Shown: positions 10,801 to 21,017 of the stretch, one piece after another
Layout of the letters: the number at the start of each line of letters is the position of its first letter
How positions within the stretch are numbered: the stretch's first letter is position 1
NCBI GenBank assembly: GCA_000226015.1
Contig: JH156231.1
Location: 146,481 to 194,340 of the forward strand
DNA length: 47,860 nt
Direction of reading: 5' to 3'
Source of the DNA: Mnemiopsis leidyi
Lineage: Eukaryota; Ctenophora; Tentaculata; Lobata; Bolinopsidae
The notes under the pieces: generated by a model
What the model was told of the DNA's origin: nothing
Seen by the model: only the letters and a program-made list of their open reading frames with translations
The model's database searches: none
Made by a program: the position numbers and the translations under genes

Positions 10801-13460
10801 TGTACTGGTGTGTAGAAATAAACAGAGTCCCAACACCAGGTTCGATCCAGAATCAACCCTACTCCGGCCGACTCAGCTGAACAACTCGGTGATGATGACG
10901 CCAGCCCGTGGGGGTAGACCCCCTGCAAACCCCAACACCCCCATACCCATCACACCCCATCCTAACATGGAGCTCAGACAGCGGCGCAATGTTCCTAACT
11001 CTAAAGATAGGGTGAGTTGTACCAAGTAGAGTAACGTTGAGTGTAGGCCTGGTCTATCAAAGATCTCCCATACCGTATAATCTAGGTATCTACCTTATAA
11101 TCTAGATATATAGAGAAAGTTTTTGTTCACGAAAAAGACACTATAAATATGTAACAAGGTCTGTTTTGTATAATTGTGTGTGCAGTGGTAGGAGAGTGTG
11201 TAGTGTAAGCGTATCAGACTTGTACACTGTTATGTGTTCTAACAGAAACAGCTGGTTATATGACTCATCCTGACAGGGTATTTTAGTGAAGAGTAGACAT
11301 GTCGTGACTGACACGCCCATGAGCAAGCTTTATTGAATATACAGTTTGAACTAAAAAGTTCATAATAGCTAGTTACACAGGATCATAATCATTATTTACT
11401 ATTGTCTATTAGAATTTGAATTAGAAGTCAGTATGGCAATCAATATATTTTTTAAATAATCTAAGTTTTCTATTATACATTAAAGCTGCTCTTGTGATGG
11501 TTGATGCATCCGAGAAAATGGTTAAACTAGAAATTGGTATTTACACTGCGTCACTGACATAGCGTTACTGCATATTCCCTCCATAGTACTGCCATATTAC
11601 CTGTTTGATTGACAATACTAGACCAGCCACTGCACATAATTACCTAACTTCGCTCGGTTAGCTGGACTAATTAACTGTACGCTGTAAACAGGTAATGGGA
11701 TCTTTTTTATAATCACACGGTTGGCTTGGGAAATTTTGAATTGGGAAATTTTGAATTGGACTTCTGCCATGTAGGTAGATTTGGTTTTATATATTTATAG
11801 GACATATAATGTCCACCACAATTCCAGACCGAGCCGACCACGCCTACCCGGCCAGTGGGAGCTACTACCCCGCAGCCCCGCGCAGCGACACCCCCCAAAC
11901 GCAGCGTCAAACCTCAACGCAAGCTCCTCAAGGAAGTTACACCCACTCCTAAACCTCAAGCTAAAGTCATGTCCTCATCAGCTACTCAGACTACCCCTGA
12001 AAAACGGGATAAACTAATCCCAACAGGTAGATGCAGTTAGACTACTAGTGTGATTCACGTGGGCGTTGTCATGTGCCTCTGTGTATTCATTTGATAACAA
12101 TGGTCCGGAATTAGGGGCCACTAGTTTATGTGTCTCATTTATCAGTATTCAGTACACTCTGCGATCTATAGGACCGTGCAGTCATTATGAGCAAGTCATA
12201 AGACCTGCAGCTATTAGTCTAAGGTGTCCAATTCTCAACGACTGCGATCGCTATGCAGTATGCTTAACCATGACGAAGTTTTCTCTACAACTACCCACTT
12301 TCCAGCTGATTACCACCCTCAAATTAAACTATAACCGACGACATCCGCACAGTCACCTTCCCATTCTTAGAACCCACAAACCAGCTCAGATATCAAAAAC
12401 ACTTTCACAAACTCCAAATTAGCCAGCTCCAAACATTTCTCACACAACGTGATATCCTTCCGGAAGTTAAGACACGTCTGTTTAACATTTTCCAGAAAAA
12501 TCCACGTATGATAATTGCGGTTGAGCTATGTTATTGAATGACCAACTAATGAGTTATGATCCAGTACTTTCACTTGAGATAACACTATTATTCAATGATA
12601 CTAAACTAATAATCGCTATTATGATCTAAGTTTTAGAAATTTGTATCAAGTTTGTATCACACGTCACTTTAGTGCTGAAACCTAAGCCTTTTAATGTCAT
12701 ATGTAATAAGTGTAACTTGAGTAACACACAACTAATGCAACTAGATAAGTTATATTTACACATTGTTATAGTTATCCTATATTACCTCAGCTACCACTAC
12801 AGCTTTATAGTAACACAGTGTTCCCCAGGAGTGGCCAACAGATCTCCCCAAGTCCAGATAGTTCGGGAGTATCTGTTGCCGGGGCATGTTAAGAACGAGC
12901 GAGCAGGAGGTCCCCCTCAGCCTCTACAGATCCTACCCGGGGAACGCACCTCCATGGACAAGTTCGTCGAGTTTGTTATTGGGGACGGGCCCAACAATCG
13001 TTACGCTCTCATCTGCTCACAGTGCCACTCGCACAACGGAATGGCACTCCCCGAGGACTTTGAGTACACGACGTTCAGGTGCGCGTACTGCTACACGGTC
13101 AACCCCGCCCGACGCAACACCTCCATCGTCGCTCAGAACGTGTACAAGTTGCCTAACCTGCAAGTCAAAGCACCCCCGATAGTTAAGGAAATAACCGAGA
13201 GCAGCAGTGTCGGGAGTATGGAGCCGTGCTCTGCCATGTCCGCCAGTACGCCCGAAGCAAGCGAAGGCAGTGCAAGTGATAGTGAGATGGTGGATGAGGA
13301 AGAGGAAGTGGAGGAAGCAGGGGATCTTGATACTACCTTGCATCAAGCACTCCCTGAGAAAGACATAGCTGATCTGCTTAACGAAACTGATCTGCTTAAT
13401 GAGACTGAAATGGAAAAAACTGATTTAGCTGAAGTTGAAACTGTAAGCACTGGATGTTAA
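7878..13460 (+). CDS. LNPK: Lunapark, ER three-way-junction protein
   Basis: Six exons: 7878-8003, 8279-8457, 10433-10543, 10840-11011, 11828-12026 and 12829-13460. All introns are GT-AG and phases close to 472 residues. It begins MGVVISRLW, so Gly2 could be myristoylated as in vertebrate lunapark. Exon 2 encodes two adjacent membrane segments (IVLWSSVLYIVSFVCYYLLF and a second ending IFIFLINKYV). Exon 3 is a charged coiled coil ending ETESFKNAKELLER, very like the family. A Pro/Thr-rich linker precedes the zinc ribbon in exon 6 (CSQC...CAYC) with VNPAR in place of the LNPARK motif. An acidic tail ends the protein. Lunapark stabilises tubular ER junctions. The stop after exon 3 (GGCTAG) lies in the intron and is skipped only if the weak donor AG|GTTCGG is used. 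Confidence 0.93.
8458..10432 (+). other. LNPK intron 2
   Basis: A 1975 bp intron of AT-rich sequence without a recognisable gene. Near 9600-9690 there is an irregular local repeat built on ATGATA and CCACAAACAC words. The antisense frame at 8939-9151 shows no family features. Confidence 0.6.
12027..12828 (+). other. LNPK intron 5
   Basis: An 802 bp intron. The open frame at 12066-12422 has no recognisable motif and lies between well-supported splice sites, so I read it as chance. The acceptor used is TTCCCCAG (to 12828), because it alone keeps the phase. The nearby AACACAG at 12818 would shift the frame. Confidence 0.6.
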
Positions 13461-14862
13461 TGATTTTTCTTAACAATTTTTTAATAATTGTGACGTAATT
13501 AATGTTTAATTTTTAGAAATTTTGGGACCTAATTCAGCGTGTTGATTTGCTGCTGGAGTCATGTCAACGTGTATTTTTAATTCTGTATCTCACGTTCGTT
13601 TCTTTTAAGGAGGCTGCAAATGAATCTTTTCCGTAAAGCATTTCAATTTAGTCAAAATGACCTGCTACAATTTTAATAAATGACAAGAATGCTGACGTAA
13701 TGCGATGAGAATGGAACAGTTTGTCTACTTCCCTAAACTGTGGCTTAAATGTTAAGTTTTTTAATTTACATCCTCCCACCCTGAATGCTTTTTTGAAGTT
13801 GGAAAATTACCCGCCTTTGTGTAATACTACCTTGGATTCACAGCATGTAAGTTCAGTATTATAGCGACGATATTCTGGTACGTTTATGGCTATGGATGGG
13901 GAGGTTCTGACAACTTAAAATACGTTAGTCGGATATTTTACCCGAACGTCAAACCAAATGTAAAGTTTCCACTTTTCTAAGAGAATCTTTTGAATAAGAT
14001 CTCGAGAGTAAATTATGAGTGGTCTAATTGTGCGTTATTCCACACTTTTCACGTGGACACTGGACAATATCTTAAATCAACTTTAATTAAAACCTCTTTC
14101 GTATATTAAAACTTCTATCCATAATTTGATGATTATATTTGTTAAATGTCAAAAATTGTAAAGTGTAATGCTAAAGGATAAATTTGTTAATATTTCTTAT
14201 AAGTTAGGTTTGGTGCTTATTTTCTCCTCTGAATGACAAATCCAACAGCCAATTTTAGCATTTAGAAATCAATTTTTTGTTCTTACTGTGTTGAAAAATG
14301 ATACGTCAAAAATGCAAACCATTACCGATAACCGAGGATTCCAAATTTCGACATTCTGATGAGTTGTAATCTTACAGATTATGTATCATAATTATTTTCA
14401 ACTTAAGAAACCCGAATCTTCGAATGATGGAATGATGAATGATTTTGCCCCAGTGACGTCCTGCTCCACAAAAGATAACTTCCTTAGGGTTAGGTTTGGG
14501 GTCGCTGTGGCAAATTTTCTAGTGCTCGTTGTTGTAGGGCAGGACGACGGGAATCCATCCCACATTTACTAGTAGCTGTAAGAGCGACGTGTTCACTACG
14601 AAGTTGTGAACGTAACGCGCGGTAACAGATCAATTATATCTTCTTAAAAAGCAACGCGCGCGTGTCATTAAATACCCGGGCCGCGCGCTCACGTACTGCG
14701 CTGCGTATGTACGAACGCCTTGTCCCACACTTTGTGAGATCATGCCGTGCCGCGCACTTGTTGCTCTAACCATTAAGGGGCGATGCGCGTCTAAAATTCC
14801 TTCCTCAGGCCAGAAATGCGTGAGAGCGCGTGATGGCCACAACAGTTGGTTATCAACCTACG
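13461..14862. other. Intergenic spacer after LNPK
   Basis: About 1.4 kb of AT-rich sequence without a supported gene. From about 14600 composition changes abruptly to CpG/CGCG-rich sequence, leading into the inverted-repeat element at 14877-15288. Short frames at 14381-14572 and 14630-14842 have no recognisable motifs. Confidence 0.5.
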
Positions 14863-14876
14863 CTACAATCTGACCA

Positions 14877-15288
14877 TTGTCTGACTTCGTCCGACCCTCA
14901 TTCGAAGCGAATGGGAATAAAATGACAGGAGGGTGCGCGCTGCCGTACAATCTGACCAGAGCCCTTTTGCGCAAAGCGTGCGAAAGCACCGGGCCTGGTT
15001 AGGCAAATGGCTAGTTGCTAAACCAGTATAGCCCGTACGTGCAAGCGGCTCCAAATATGAGCAGCTCGCTGTGTGAGCAAGCCTAGCTTTCACCTAACCA
15101 GGTAAGCTTTATACGCGCGCGAATGCTACCACCGCCACGTCTAGTGGTGCGAAGTGGGCAAAAAAGCTTTGTTTAAAGCAAAAAACTTTGTCAACTGTGT
15201 TTTTAGCCTCACGCTTCTTGTACAGTAGCGCGCACCCTCCCGTCATTTTATTCTTCGCTTCGAATGAGGGTCGGACAAAGTCAGACAA
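14877..15288. repeat. Long inverted repeat (MITE-like hairpin element)
   Basis: A left arm at 14877-14951 and a right arm at 15217-15288 are reverse complements over about 73 bp with few mismatches and a 3-4 bp indel. Both read GACTT(C/T)GTCCGACCCTC, then ATTCGAAGCGAA, then AATAAAATGAC, then GGAGGGTGCGCGCT. The loop is about 265 bp and contains a smaller inverted pair (CCTGGTTAGG near 14994, CCTAACCAGG near 15093). It is GC- and CpG-rich, unlike its surroundings. TACAATCTGACCA occurs twice on the left side. No transposase frame is visible, so it may be a non-autonomous foldback element. Confidence 0.65.
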
Positions 15289-15855
15289 CACGCTTCGGCT
15301 CATTTTCATATTTTAAACAACCTCAAGCAGTGCGTATAATGTCATATTCGATTTTTATAGCACTGTGTAATTTACATTGGGCTGGAGGGCTGCATTGAAT
15401 TTAACTTGAAGGGCAATAGCCTACTGTCACATGCATAACTGAAAACAATCAAAATTGACCGAAATTGGTGTCATAATTACGTCTCGCCACTGTAAGTGGT
15501 TGCATATATTGATTTCTGTACTCTCATTTCACGATCAATTGTAATGAGAAATAACCATACTTATAAGCTACGTCATGATACAGGAAATTCAGCAGTTATT
15601 AATTATTATTAAAATTGTAAACTTATTAAACACCACTATTAAGAAACATCTTTTACTCAGTGGTGTTAAACCCGATAGCAACAAAAGAGCTATATATACA
15701 AAAAAGGTCAAAAATGAATACCATATATACAAACACCAGGCTAACATTAAAGCTAATAATAAATTAAAGGCTGAGGATAAAAGTTAAGAATTAAAATAAA
15801 AATAGTGTCGTGGTGGTTTTAAAAGCCAATAAACTGAATGTAAGAACTAATACAA

Positions 15856-17418
15856 TTAAACAATATTGGCAACTTCTTCATCTGAAAGTCCAAAAAGATA
15901 GGTTTTCAACGATGATTTAAACTGATCAACAGTATTAAACAGTTTTAAACTATTTCAACACTACAAATTAAATACATTTATTGAGGTAGATCATGACTAA
16001 TGACGGGCCAAAGGGGTCCCACGAGGGGGCTCCGGCCAGCAGTACGGTTGACGGTGCTTCACCACCACNNNNNNNNNNNNNNNNNNNNNNNNNNNNNNNN
16101 NNNNNNNNNNNNNNNNNNNNNNNNNNNNNNNNNNNNNNNNNNNNNNNNNNNNNNNNNNNNNNNNNNNNNNNNNNNNNNNNNNNNNNNNNNNNNNNNNNNN
16201 NNNNNNNNNNNNNNNNNNNNNNNNNNNNNNNNNNNNNNNNNNNNNNNNNNNNNNNNNNNNNNNNNNNNNNNNNNNNNNNNNNNNNNNNNNNNNNNNNNNN
16301 NNNNNNNNNNNNNNNNNNNNNNNNNNNNNNNNNNNNNNNNNNNNNNNNNNNNNNNNNNNNNNNNNNNNNNNNNNNNNNNNNNNNNNNNNNNNNNNNNNNN
16401 NNNNNNNNNNNNNNNNNNNNNNNNNNNNNNNNNNNNNNNNNNNNNNNNNNNNNNNNNNNNNNNNNNNNNNNNNNNNNNNNNNNNNNNNNNNNNNNNNNNN
16501 NNNNNNNNNNNNNNNNNNNNNNNNNNNNNNNNNNNNNNNNNNNNNNNNNNNNNNNNNNNNNNNNNNNNNNNNNNNNNNNNNNNNNNNNNNNNNNNNNNNN
16601 NNNNNNNNNNNNNNNNNNNNNNNNNNNNNNNNNNNNNNNNNNNNNNNNNNNNNNNNNNNNNNNNNNNNNNNNNNNNNNNNNNNNNNNNNNNNNNNNNNNN
16701 NNNNNNNNNNNNNNNNNNNNNNNNNNNNNNNNNNNNNNNNNNNNNNNNNNNNNNNNNNNNNNNNNNNNNNNNNNNNNNNNNNNNNNNNNNNNNNNNNNNN
16801 NNNNNNNNNNNNNNNNNNNNNNNNNNNNNNNNNNNNNNNNNNNNNNNNNNNNNNNNNNNNNNNNNNNNNNNNNNNNNNNNNNNNNNNNNNNNNNNNNNNN
16901 NNNNNNNNNNNNNNNNNNNNNNNNNNNNNNNNNNNNNNNNNNNNNNNNNNNNNNNNNNNNNNNNNNNNNNNNNNNNNNNNNNNTTAGCTAGCTTTGTCTC
17001 TGCTTCCTTCTCAACTTCGGTATTCTCTGTACTCTTATCTAAACCATGGTGCTCTGTCAATAACTGTAGACCGTTTTTGTTGGAGAGGTGCATGTTCATC
17101 CAGTAACTCAGAGCATAAATTAGTCAAACTAGAGACAGAGTTTTCAAAAGGTGCTGAGGCTGGGCTGTCAATAGTGCTTATCAAGTCAAGGAGGTCACTG
17201 TTGAATTGGGCCTTGTCTACTGCTTTCAATTTCCTAACAGTTATTTGTTTGAAATATTTGCGCTCAAACTCAAGAGAAAGATCACAGTAAACAGGAAAGT
17301 GATCAGAGCCATGCCTATTATCACTATCCACAGCTACAGAACACTGAAGTTGCTTCTTAAGAGAGAAACAGAAAACTTGATCAATTGAGCCTCCAGCAAT
17401 ATGTGTGGATTCACACAC
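15856..17418 (-). mobile_element. Broken CR1/L2-like non-LTR retrotransposon, interrupted by an assembly gap
   Basis: On the minus strand, 17418-17035 encodes the end of an AP-type endonuclease and linker: AGGSIDQVFC, then DNRHGSDHFPVYCDL (the SDHxPV motif), then ELLDEHAPL and APWF as in CR1/L2-type LINEs. A frame break follows and then the 915 N gap. Beyond the gap, minus-strand 16068-15990 reads GAPSWDPFGPSLVMIYLN, resembling the reverse-transcriptase block GVPQGSxLGPxLFxIYxN. 15936-15856 reads FKSSLKTYLFGLSDEEV then stop, like a LINE C-terminus. The catalytic FADD region is absent between them, so the copy is internally deleted, misassembled or both. Upstream endonuclease sequence is also missing. 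Confidence 0.7.
16069..16983. other. Assembly gap (915 N)
   Basis: A run of undetermined bases. It lies inside LINE-derived sequence, which is the likely reason the assembly failed here. No gene can be read across it. Confidence 1.
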
Positions 17419-18009
17419 AGTTGCCTGAAACAGTGAAAACGGCTACAATTAATGTTGTTTAGAGAAACACAGCATTTTTTATTTATCGCCACAATCAATT
17501 GACAAAACATTTTCTAATTCTTTAATGACAACCCAAAGTTCAGTACAAATTATGATGATAGTAATAAAAGTTGGGTTATCAATCATTATACGATCAATTG
17601 TCATGCTACCAGTCATGCAGGCTCGCAGCACTAGGTAGGTTTACATCGATATTTCGGCCAGACTGCACGATTCATAGCTGCGAAATTAGGATAGAAATTA
17701 ATTGTGCAGTTGAACTCCACCTAAATAAAAATAATTTCAGTTAATAATGGTAATTTATAGTTAATCATGGTAATTAAATGGGCTACTTTTTGTGATACAA
17801 AAAATTTAACTCGTACAACTTCCGAAATATTCCGTGTACGGACATCTTAAGGAGCTGGTGAGTACCAAGCAGAATTCATTATCACCTGATATGCAAGTTC
17901 AAACTCATTCTGAATGGAATAGACATTACACCGAAGTGGGATTCGCGTCACTGATATCCTCCGAGATTAAATTCCAGGATAAATCCTGTACCAATCACAG
18001 CTTGGTGGC
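17419..18009. other. Spacer between LINE remnant and tRNA-like element
   Basis: AT-rich sequence with no supported gene. The frame 17834-18130 overlaps the tRNA-like element and is not credible as a protein. Confidence 0.5.
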
Positions 18010-18011
18010 CT

Positions 18012-18091
18012 GGACTGCCTGCCTCGGACGGGTTTCGAACACCCGGTCTTCGGCGTGGGAAGCGAGTGCTAGTACCACTACACCACCCGGC
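18012..18091 (-). repeat. tRNA-derived SINE head or tRNA-Gly-like pseudogene
   Basis: The minus strand starts GCCGGGTGGTGTAGTGGTAC, giving an A-box-like TGGTGTAGTGG, and later has GGGTGTTCGAAACCCG, a B-box with a pairing T-arm stem. The anticodon loop reads TTCCCAC, a CCC (Gly) anticodon, as in tRNA-Gly. However, the anticodon stem and the middle of the acceptor stem do not pair well. Unrelated sequence continues 3' (GGCAGGCAGTCCAGGCCACC). That favours a Pol III-derived SINE or pseudogene over a working tRNA. Confidence 0.6.
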
Positions 18092-18273
18092 AGACGATAC
18101 AACCCCGAAGAAATTTTCCAAATCAGATGATCTGGTTTTGAGTGACAAACCGGAATGTTTGCACCATGAATGTTAAAACAGCCTGTTTTATTTTTAACTT
18201 TTTGCAAATTATTAATCTCTATGTTTGGTTGATTTTTTGAAACATCTTAACCTATTTTTGATCCATAAGGGAC

Positions 18274-19368
18274 ATGTTACGAAGAACACTGCGCCTCTGT
18301 GCGCAGAATTGCAACCCTGTTCGTGAAGACCAAAATTCCCAGATTGCCAAAGAACAAGAAAATAATAGATTAGATCAGATGGAAGAGCGCGCTGCTCACA
18401 AGAAGAAAAGAAAAGTTCAATTCTACAAAGCTAAGTTTGACACAAGGATAACTGCCAAATACGAAATTAAGGCTCTTATTGGAAGAGGATCCTTTTCTCG
18501 AGTTGTGCGTGTAAAGCATCACCAAACACAGGAACCCTTTGCAATAAAAGTAGTTGCACTTAATGACAACAACAGAACAACATTTAACTCTGAAGTAGCT
18601 ATTCTCAGGCAAGTTAGGCACCCTTATATAACCAGGTTGTATGAAGTGGTACAAACTCGGGATAGGCTGTATATGGTCATGGAGTTAGCTACTGGTGGGG
18701 AACTGTTTGAGAGAATCGTCTCAAGAGGTTTTTACACTGAACAAGATGCAAGCCACACACTGAGCATGATACTGGAGGGGTTGAGATACCTTCATACACT
18801 TGGCATTGCTCACCGAGACATGAAACCCGAAAATCTTTTGTACTATCACCCAGGACCAGATAGCAAAATCATGATAACTGATTTTGGTCTGTCTGCCTAC
18901 AAGCGTAATGATGAAGCTATGACAACAACATGTGGAACACCGGAATACATTGCCCCAGAGATATTGAAGCAAGAAGCATACTCTTGTGCAGTAGACTTGT
19001 GGGCTGTGGGAGTTATTACCTACATTTTGCTATGTGGAAGAATGCCCTTTGATGAGGAGAGCAGAGCAAAGTTGTACAAACAGATCCTCAAGGCCAAGTA
19101 TTCCTTTGATGTTGAACCTTGGTCCGAAGTATCAACTGCTGCCAAGCATTTCATACAGTCTCTTATATGTAAAGATCCCAAATCTAGGCTGACAGCAGAG
19201 GAAGCATTACTTCACCCTTGGATTCAGGAGTCAATTTTTTACACCCGCTGCATCAATCTACACAACACTGTCAGCTCCAATATACTGAGACAAAGATCAA
19301 TGAAGGCCATCTTAAAGATGTCTGTTGATCAACACTGTGACACTACAAAACTTTTGTCAAATGTCTGA
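18274..19368 (+). CDS. PSKH1: PSKH1-like Ser/Thr protein kinase (CAMK group)
   Basis: Intronless 364-residue protein. The stretch before and into the kinase domain (AKFDTRITAKYEIKALIGRG) is nearly that of animal PSKH1. Catalytic features are complete: Gly loop GRGSFS (70-75), Lys92 in FAIKV, Glu107 in the C-helix, HRDMKPEN (180-187), DFG (203-205) and APE (227-229). HRD is followed by Met where Leu is usual. LYYHPGPDSKIMITDFG is a PSKH hallmark. Vertebrate PSKH1 begins MGC and is acylated, acting at Golgi and nuclear speckles. This protein starts MLRRTLRLC with no such site, so the true N-terminus may lie on an unrecognised upstream exon (CCATAAG before the start could be an acceptor), or lipidation is absent. 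Its Arg/Ser-rich tail is short. Confidence 0.92.
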   Translation: MLRRTLRLCAQNCNPVREDQNSQIAKEQENNRLDQMEERAAHKKKRKVQFYKAKFDTRITAKYEIKALIGRGSFSRVVRVKHHQTQEPFAIKVVALNDNNRTTFNSEVAILRQVRHPYITRLYEVVQTRDRLYMVMELATGGELFERIVSRGFYTEQDASHTLSMILEGLRYLHTLGIAHRDMKPENLLYYHPGPDSKIMITDFGLSAYKRNDEAMTTTCGTPEYIAPEILKQEAYSCAVDLWAVGVITYILLCGRMPFDEESRAKLYKQILKAKYSFDVEPWSEVSTAAKHFIQSLICKDPKSRLTAEEALLHPWIQESIFYTRCINLHNTVSSNILRQRSMKAILKMSVDQHCDTTKLLSNV

Positions 19369-19884
19369 TTTAAGTTGATGCACAAGAAAAGGAATTGTAG
19401 ACTATTTTTAAACCAGTTGGTAATCAGAAGATGAACAAAGTTTTTACCTTTATGTCCCTAAGATTGCATATATTTGTCGTGTTTGTGTATTTGTACTTAA
19501 ATTTTTATTTGTAAATAGTATAAGTTTTTTATGGCATATTTTGTACAGCTTTAACTTTTATAAACAAAGTTTTTCTTAGAACTGTTGTTTTTCTTGATGT
19601 TATGAAACATGATATGAATGATCGTTAAGGGGTGGGGGTGGGAGGGAGGGGCATAAGATTATATCCCTACGTTTGGCCTTTTATCTCAGGCTGTGATTAT
19701 TTGTACAGGACATGCCTTTAAAATCACGACTGAAATTTGTTTCTAATGAATTTGTTTCAGAATTCAGATTGAAAATGTAGTTGCTGGTGTACATTTGAGA
19801 ATGTGACATGATCTATGTTAATACACTAGATAAGTGATTGCAAAGAATGCATTATAGATCTAGTGATTATCAAAGGACATAAAG
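19369..19884 (+). other. PSKH1-ATG101 spacer with G-run cluster
   Basis: A 516 bp spacer. Apart from 3' UTR-like AT-rich sequence it holds a strongly G-rich tract at 19629-19651 (five runs of three or more G). TTTGTTTCAG ends at 19760 and could be a splice acceptor in the ATG101 5' UTR. Confidence 0.6.
19629..19651 (+). other. Potential G-quadruplex tract
   Basis: Runs of 4, 5, 3, 3 and 4 G are separated by single bases on the plus strand, satisfying the usual G3+N1-7 pattern. It sits about 230 bp upstream of the ATG101 start and 260 bp after the PSKH1 stop, so in a transcript it would fall in the PSKH1 3' UTR or ATG101 5' region. Confidence 0.6.
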
Positions 19885-20547
19885 ATGAATGTACGATGCT
19901 ATACGTTAGACTTTACTTTAGAAAGTCAGCATGTGAAGGAAGTTGTTTCAAGTTTGTTTCACACAGTGCTTTTACACAGAACATTTGGTAAAATTTCCTA
20001 CAAGAAAGAAAGTACCTACTCCATAGGTTCTCTTGGTTTCCGGGACAATGACTGCAGCCGAATAGATTTTACATATTGCTCTGTTAATCATGCTGAACTT
20101 GCTAGTGATATTGACAAACAAGTATCTCAGTTCCATAGTGAACTCCGTGGATCAGTAAATGCTGGATCAACAAGAAATGGTACTATTGCGCTAGAATTCT
20201 ATGAGAAGAAAAAAGCTCGTTGGCCATTTGCTGCTGAATTTTTTACTTGGGAAAGATGGGAAGTAAAAGTTGAACTTGTATCTGCAACAAGCACTGCAGA
20301 ACAACAGCGTCGTCAGGAAGTTATTGGATCAGAGCTCGCTGAGAAAATTTTCTATGTCACTCAGATGATAAACAAATCAGACTATGTGCCCAAAACCCCA
20401 GACATTGCAAATGATATTGGTAATGTTTATCACACAAAGTATCAAGACATTCACCCTTTCCTGTTCAGAATAAAGCACTGGTTGACTGATTCCCCTGTCA
20501 ATCAGTCAGTGGGAACAAGTGTGAGAAAACTCTTGAATTACACCTGA
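19885..20547 (+). CDS. ATG101: Autophagy-related protein 101
   Basis: Intronless 220-residue protein, matching the 218 of human ATG101. Conserved blocks include VLLHRTFGKISYKKESTYSI (residues 28-47), DCSRIDFTY (56-64), ALEFYEKKKARWPF (102-115) and a C-terminal PKTPDIANDIGNVYHTKYQD. ATG101 is a HORMA-fold protein that pairs with ATG13 in the ULK1 autophagy-initiation complex. The WF finger that recruits downstream factors is present as Trp113 and Phe115 in ARWPF. The gene sits between PSKH1 and PELO with spacers of about 500 bp, all on the plus strand. Identification is secure. Confidence 0.96.
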   Translation: MNVRCYTLDFTLESQHVKEVVSSLFHTVLLHRTFGKISYKKESTYSIGSLGFRDNDCSRIDFTYCSVNHAELASDIDKQVSQFHSELRGSVNAGSTRNGTIALEFYEKKKARWPFAAEFFTWERWEVKVELVSATSTAEQQRRQEVIGSELAEKIFYVTQMINKSDYVPKTPDIANDIGNVYHTKYQDIHPFLFRIKHWLTDSPVNQSVGTSVRKLLNYT

Positions 20548-21017
20548 CCTGCTGAAATATATTTGGGCTTCACTTGTGATTGTGTTCTACTCTGATTTTA
20601 TACTAAAGTGTGAACTGTGTCATATATTTGTGATATTTTGGTTCAATTGATCAATATACTTAGTTACTTCACTATTGCATTTTAAAAAATAGGTTCCTAA
20701 AACCCACTGGTATGTGTATTGGTTAAGTTGTACATTGATGGGAATTTATTGGTGCTGTTAATAGTTGTTTTTTGCGTAAATTTTGTGATTCGATATCGCA
20801 CAATTAAACCATATATTCTCTAGTGTAGCATTTGTTTCATAGATGATTAAATGTATTGATCAAATGTATTCTTGAATCTTATAATTGCATTAAATATATT
20901 GCTCTGGAATACGAGGTAGTGAATTATTGCCTGGCCGCATTGTTGCTTAAGAGTGAACCGTTAAGACCCCATTAAACAAGCTCAAACATTTACAGCTATA
21001 CATGTGGTGTTCAACTG
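20548..21017 (+). other. ATG101-PELO spacer
   Basis: A 470 bp AT-rich spacer with no gene. CAAACATTTACAG ends at 20995, 22 bp before the PELO start, and looks like a splice acceptor. Confidence 0.5.

Noticed and set aside
12672..12828. Open frame extending LNPK exon 6 upstream to an ATG at 12672
   Set aside because: The upstream part has no lunapark similarity; the acceptor ending at 12828 keeps phase with exon 5.
13017..13346. Antisense 109-codon frame
   Set aside because: Lies wholly opposite the well-supported last exon of LNPK; a shadow of its codon use.
15575..15787. 70-codon Lys/Ile-rich frame
   Set aside because: Very AT-rich, no motif, and adjacent to LINE 3' sequence; likely chance.
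15993..17106. Three long open frames (332-368 codons) on both strands
   Set aside because: They consist almost entirely of N from the assembly gap.
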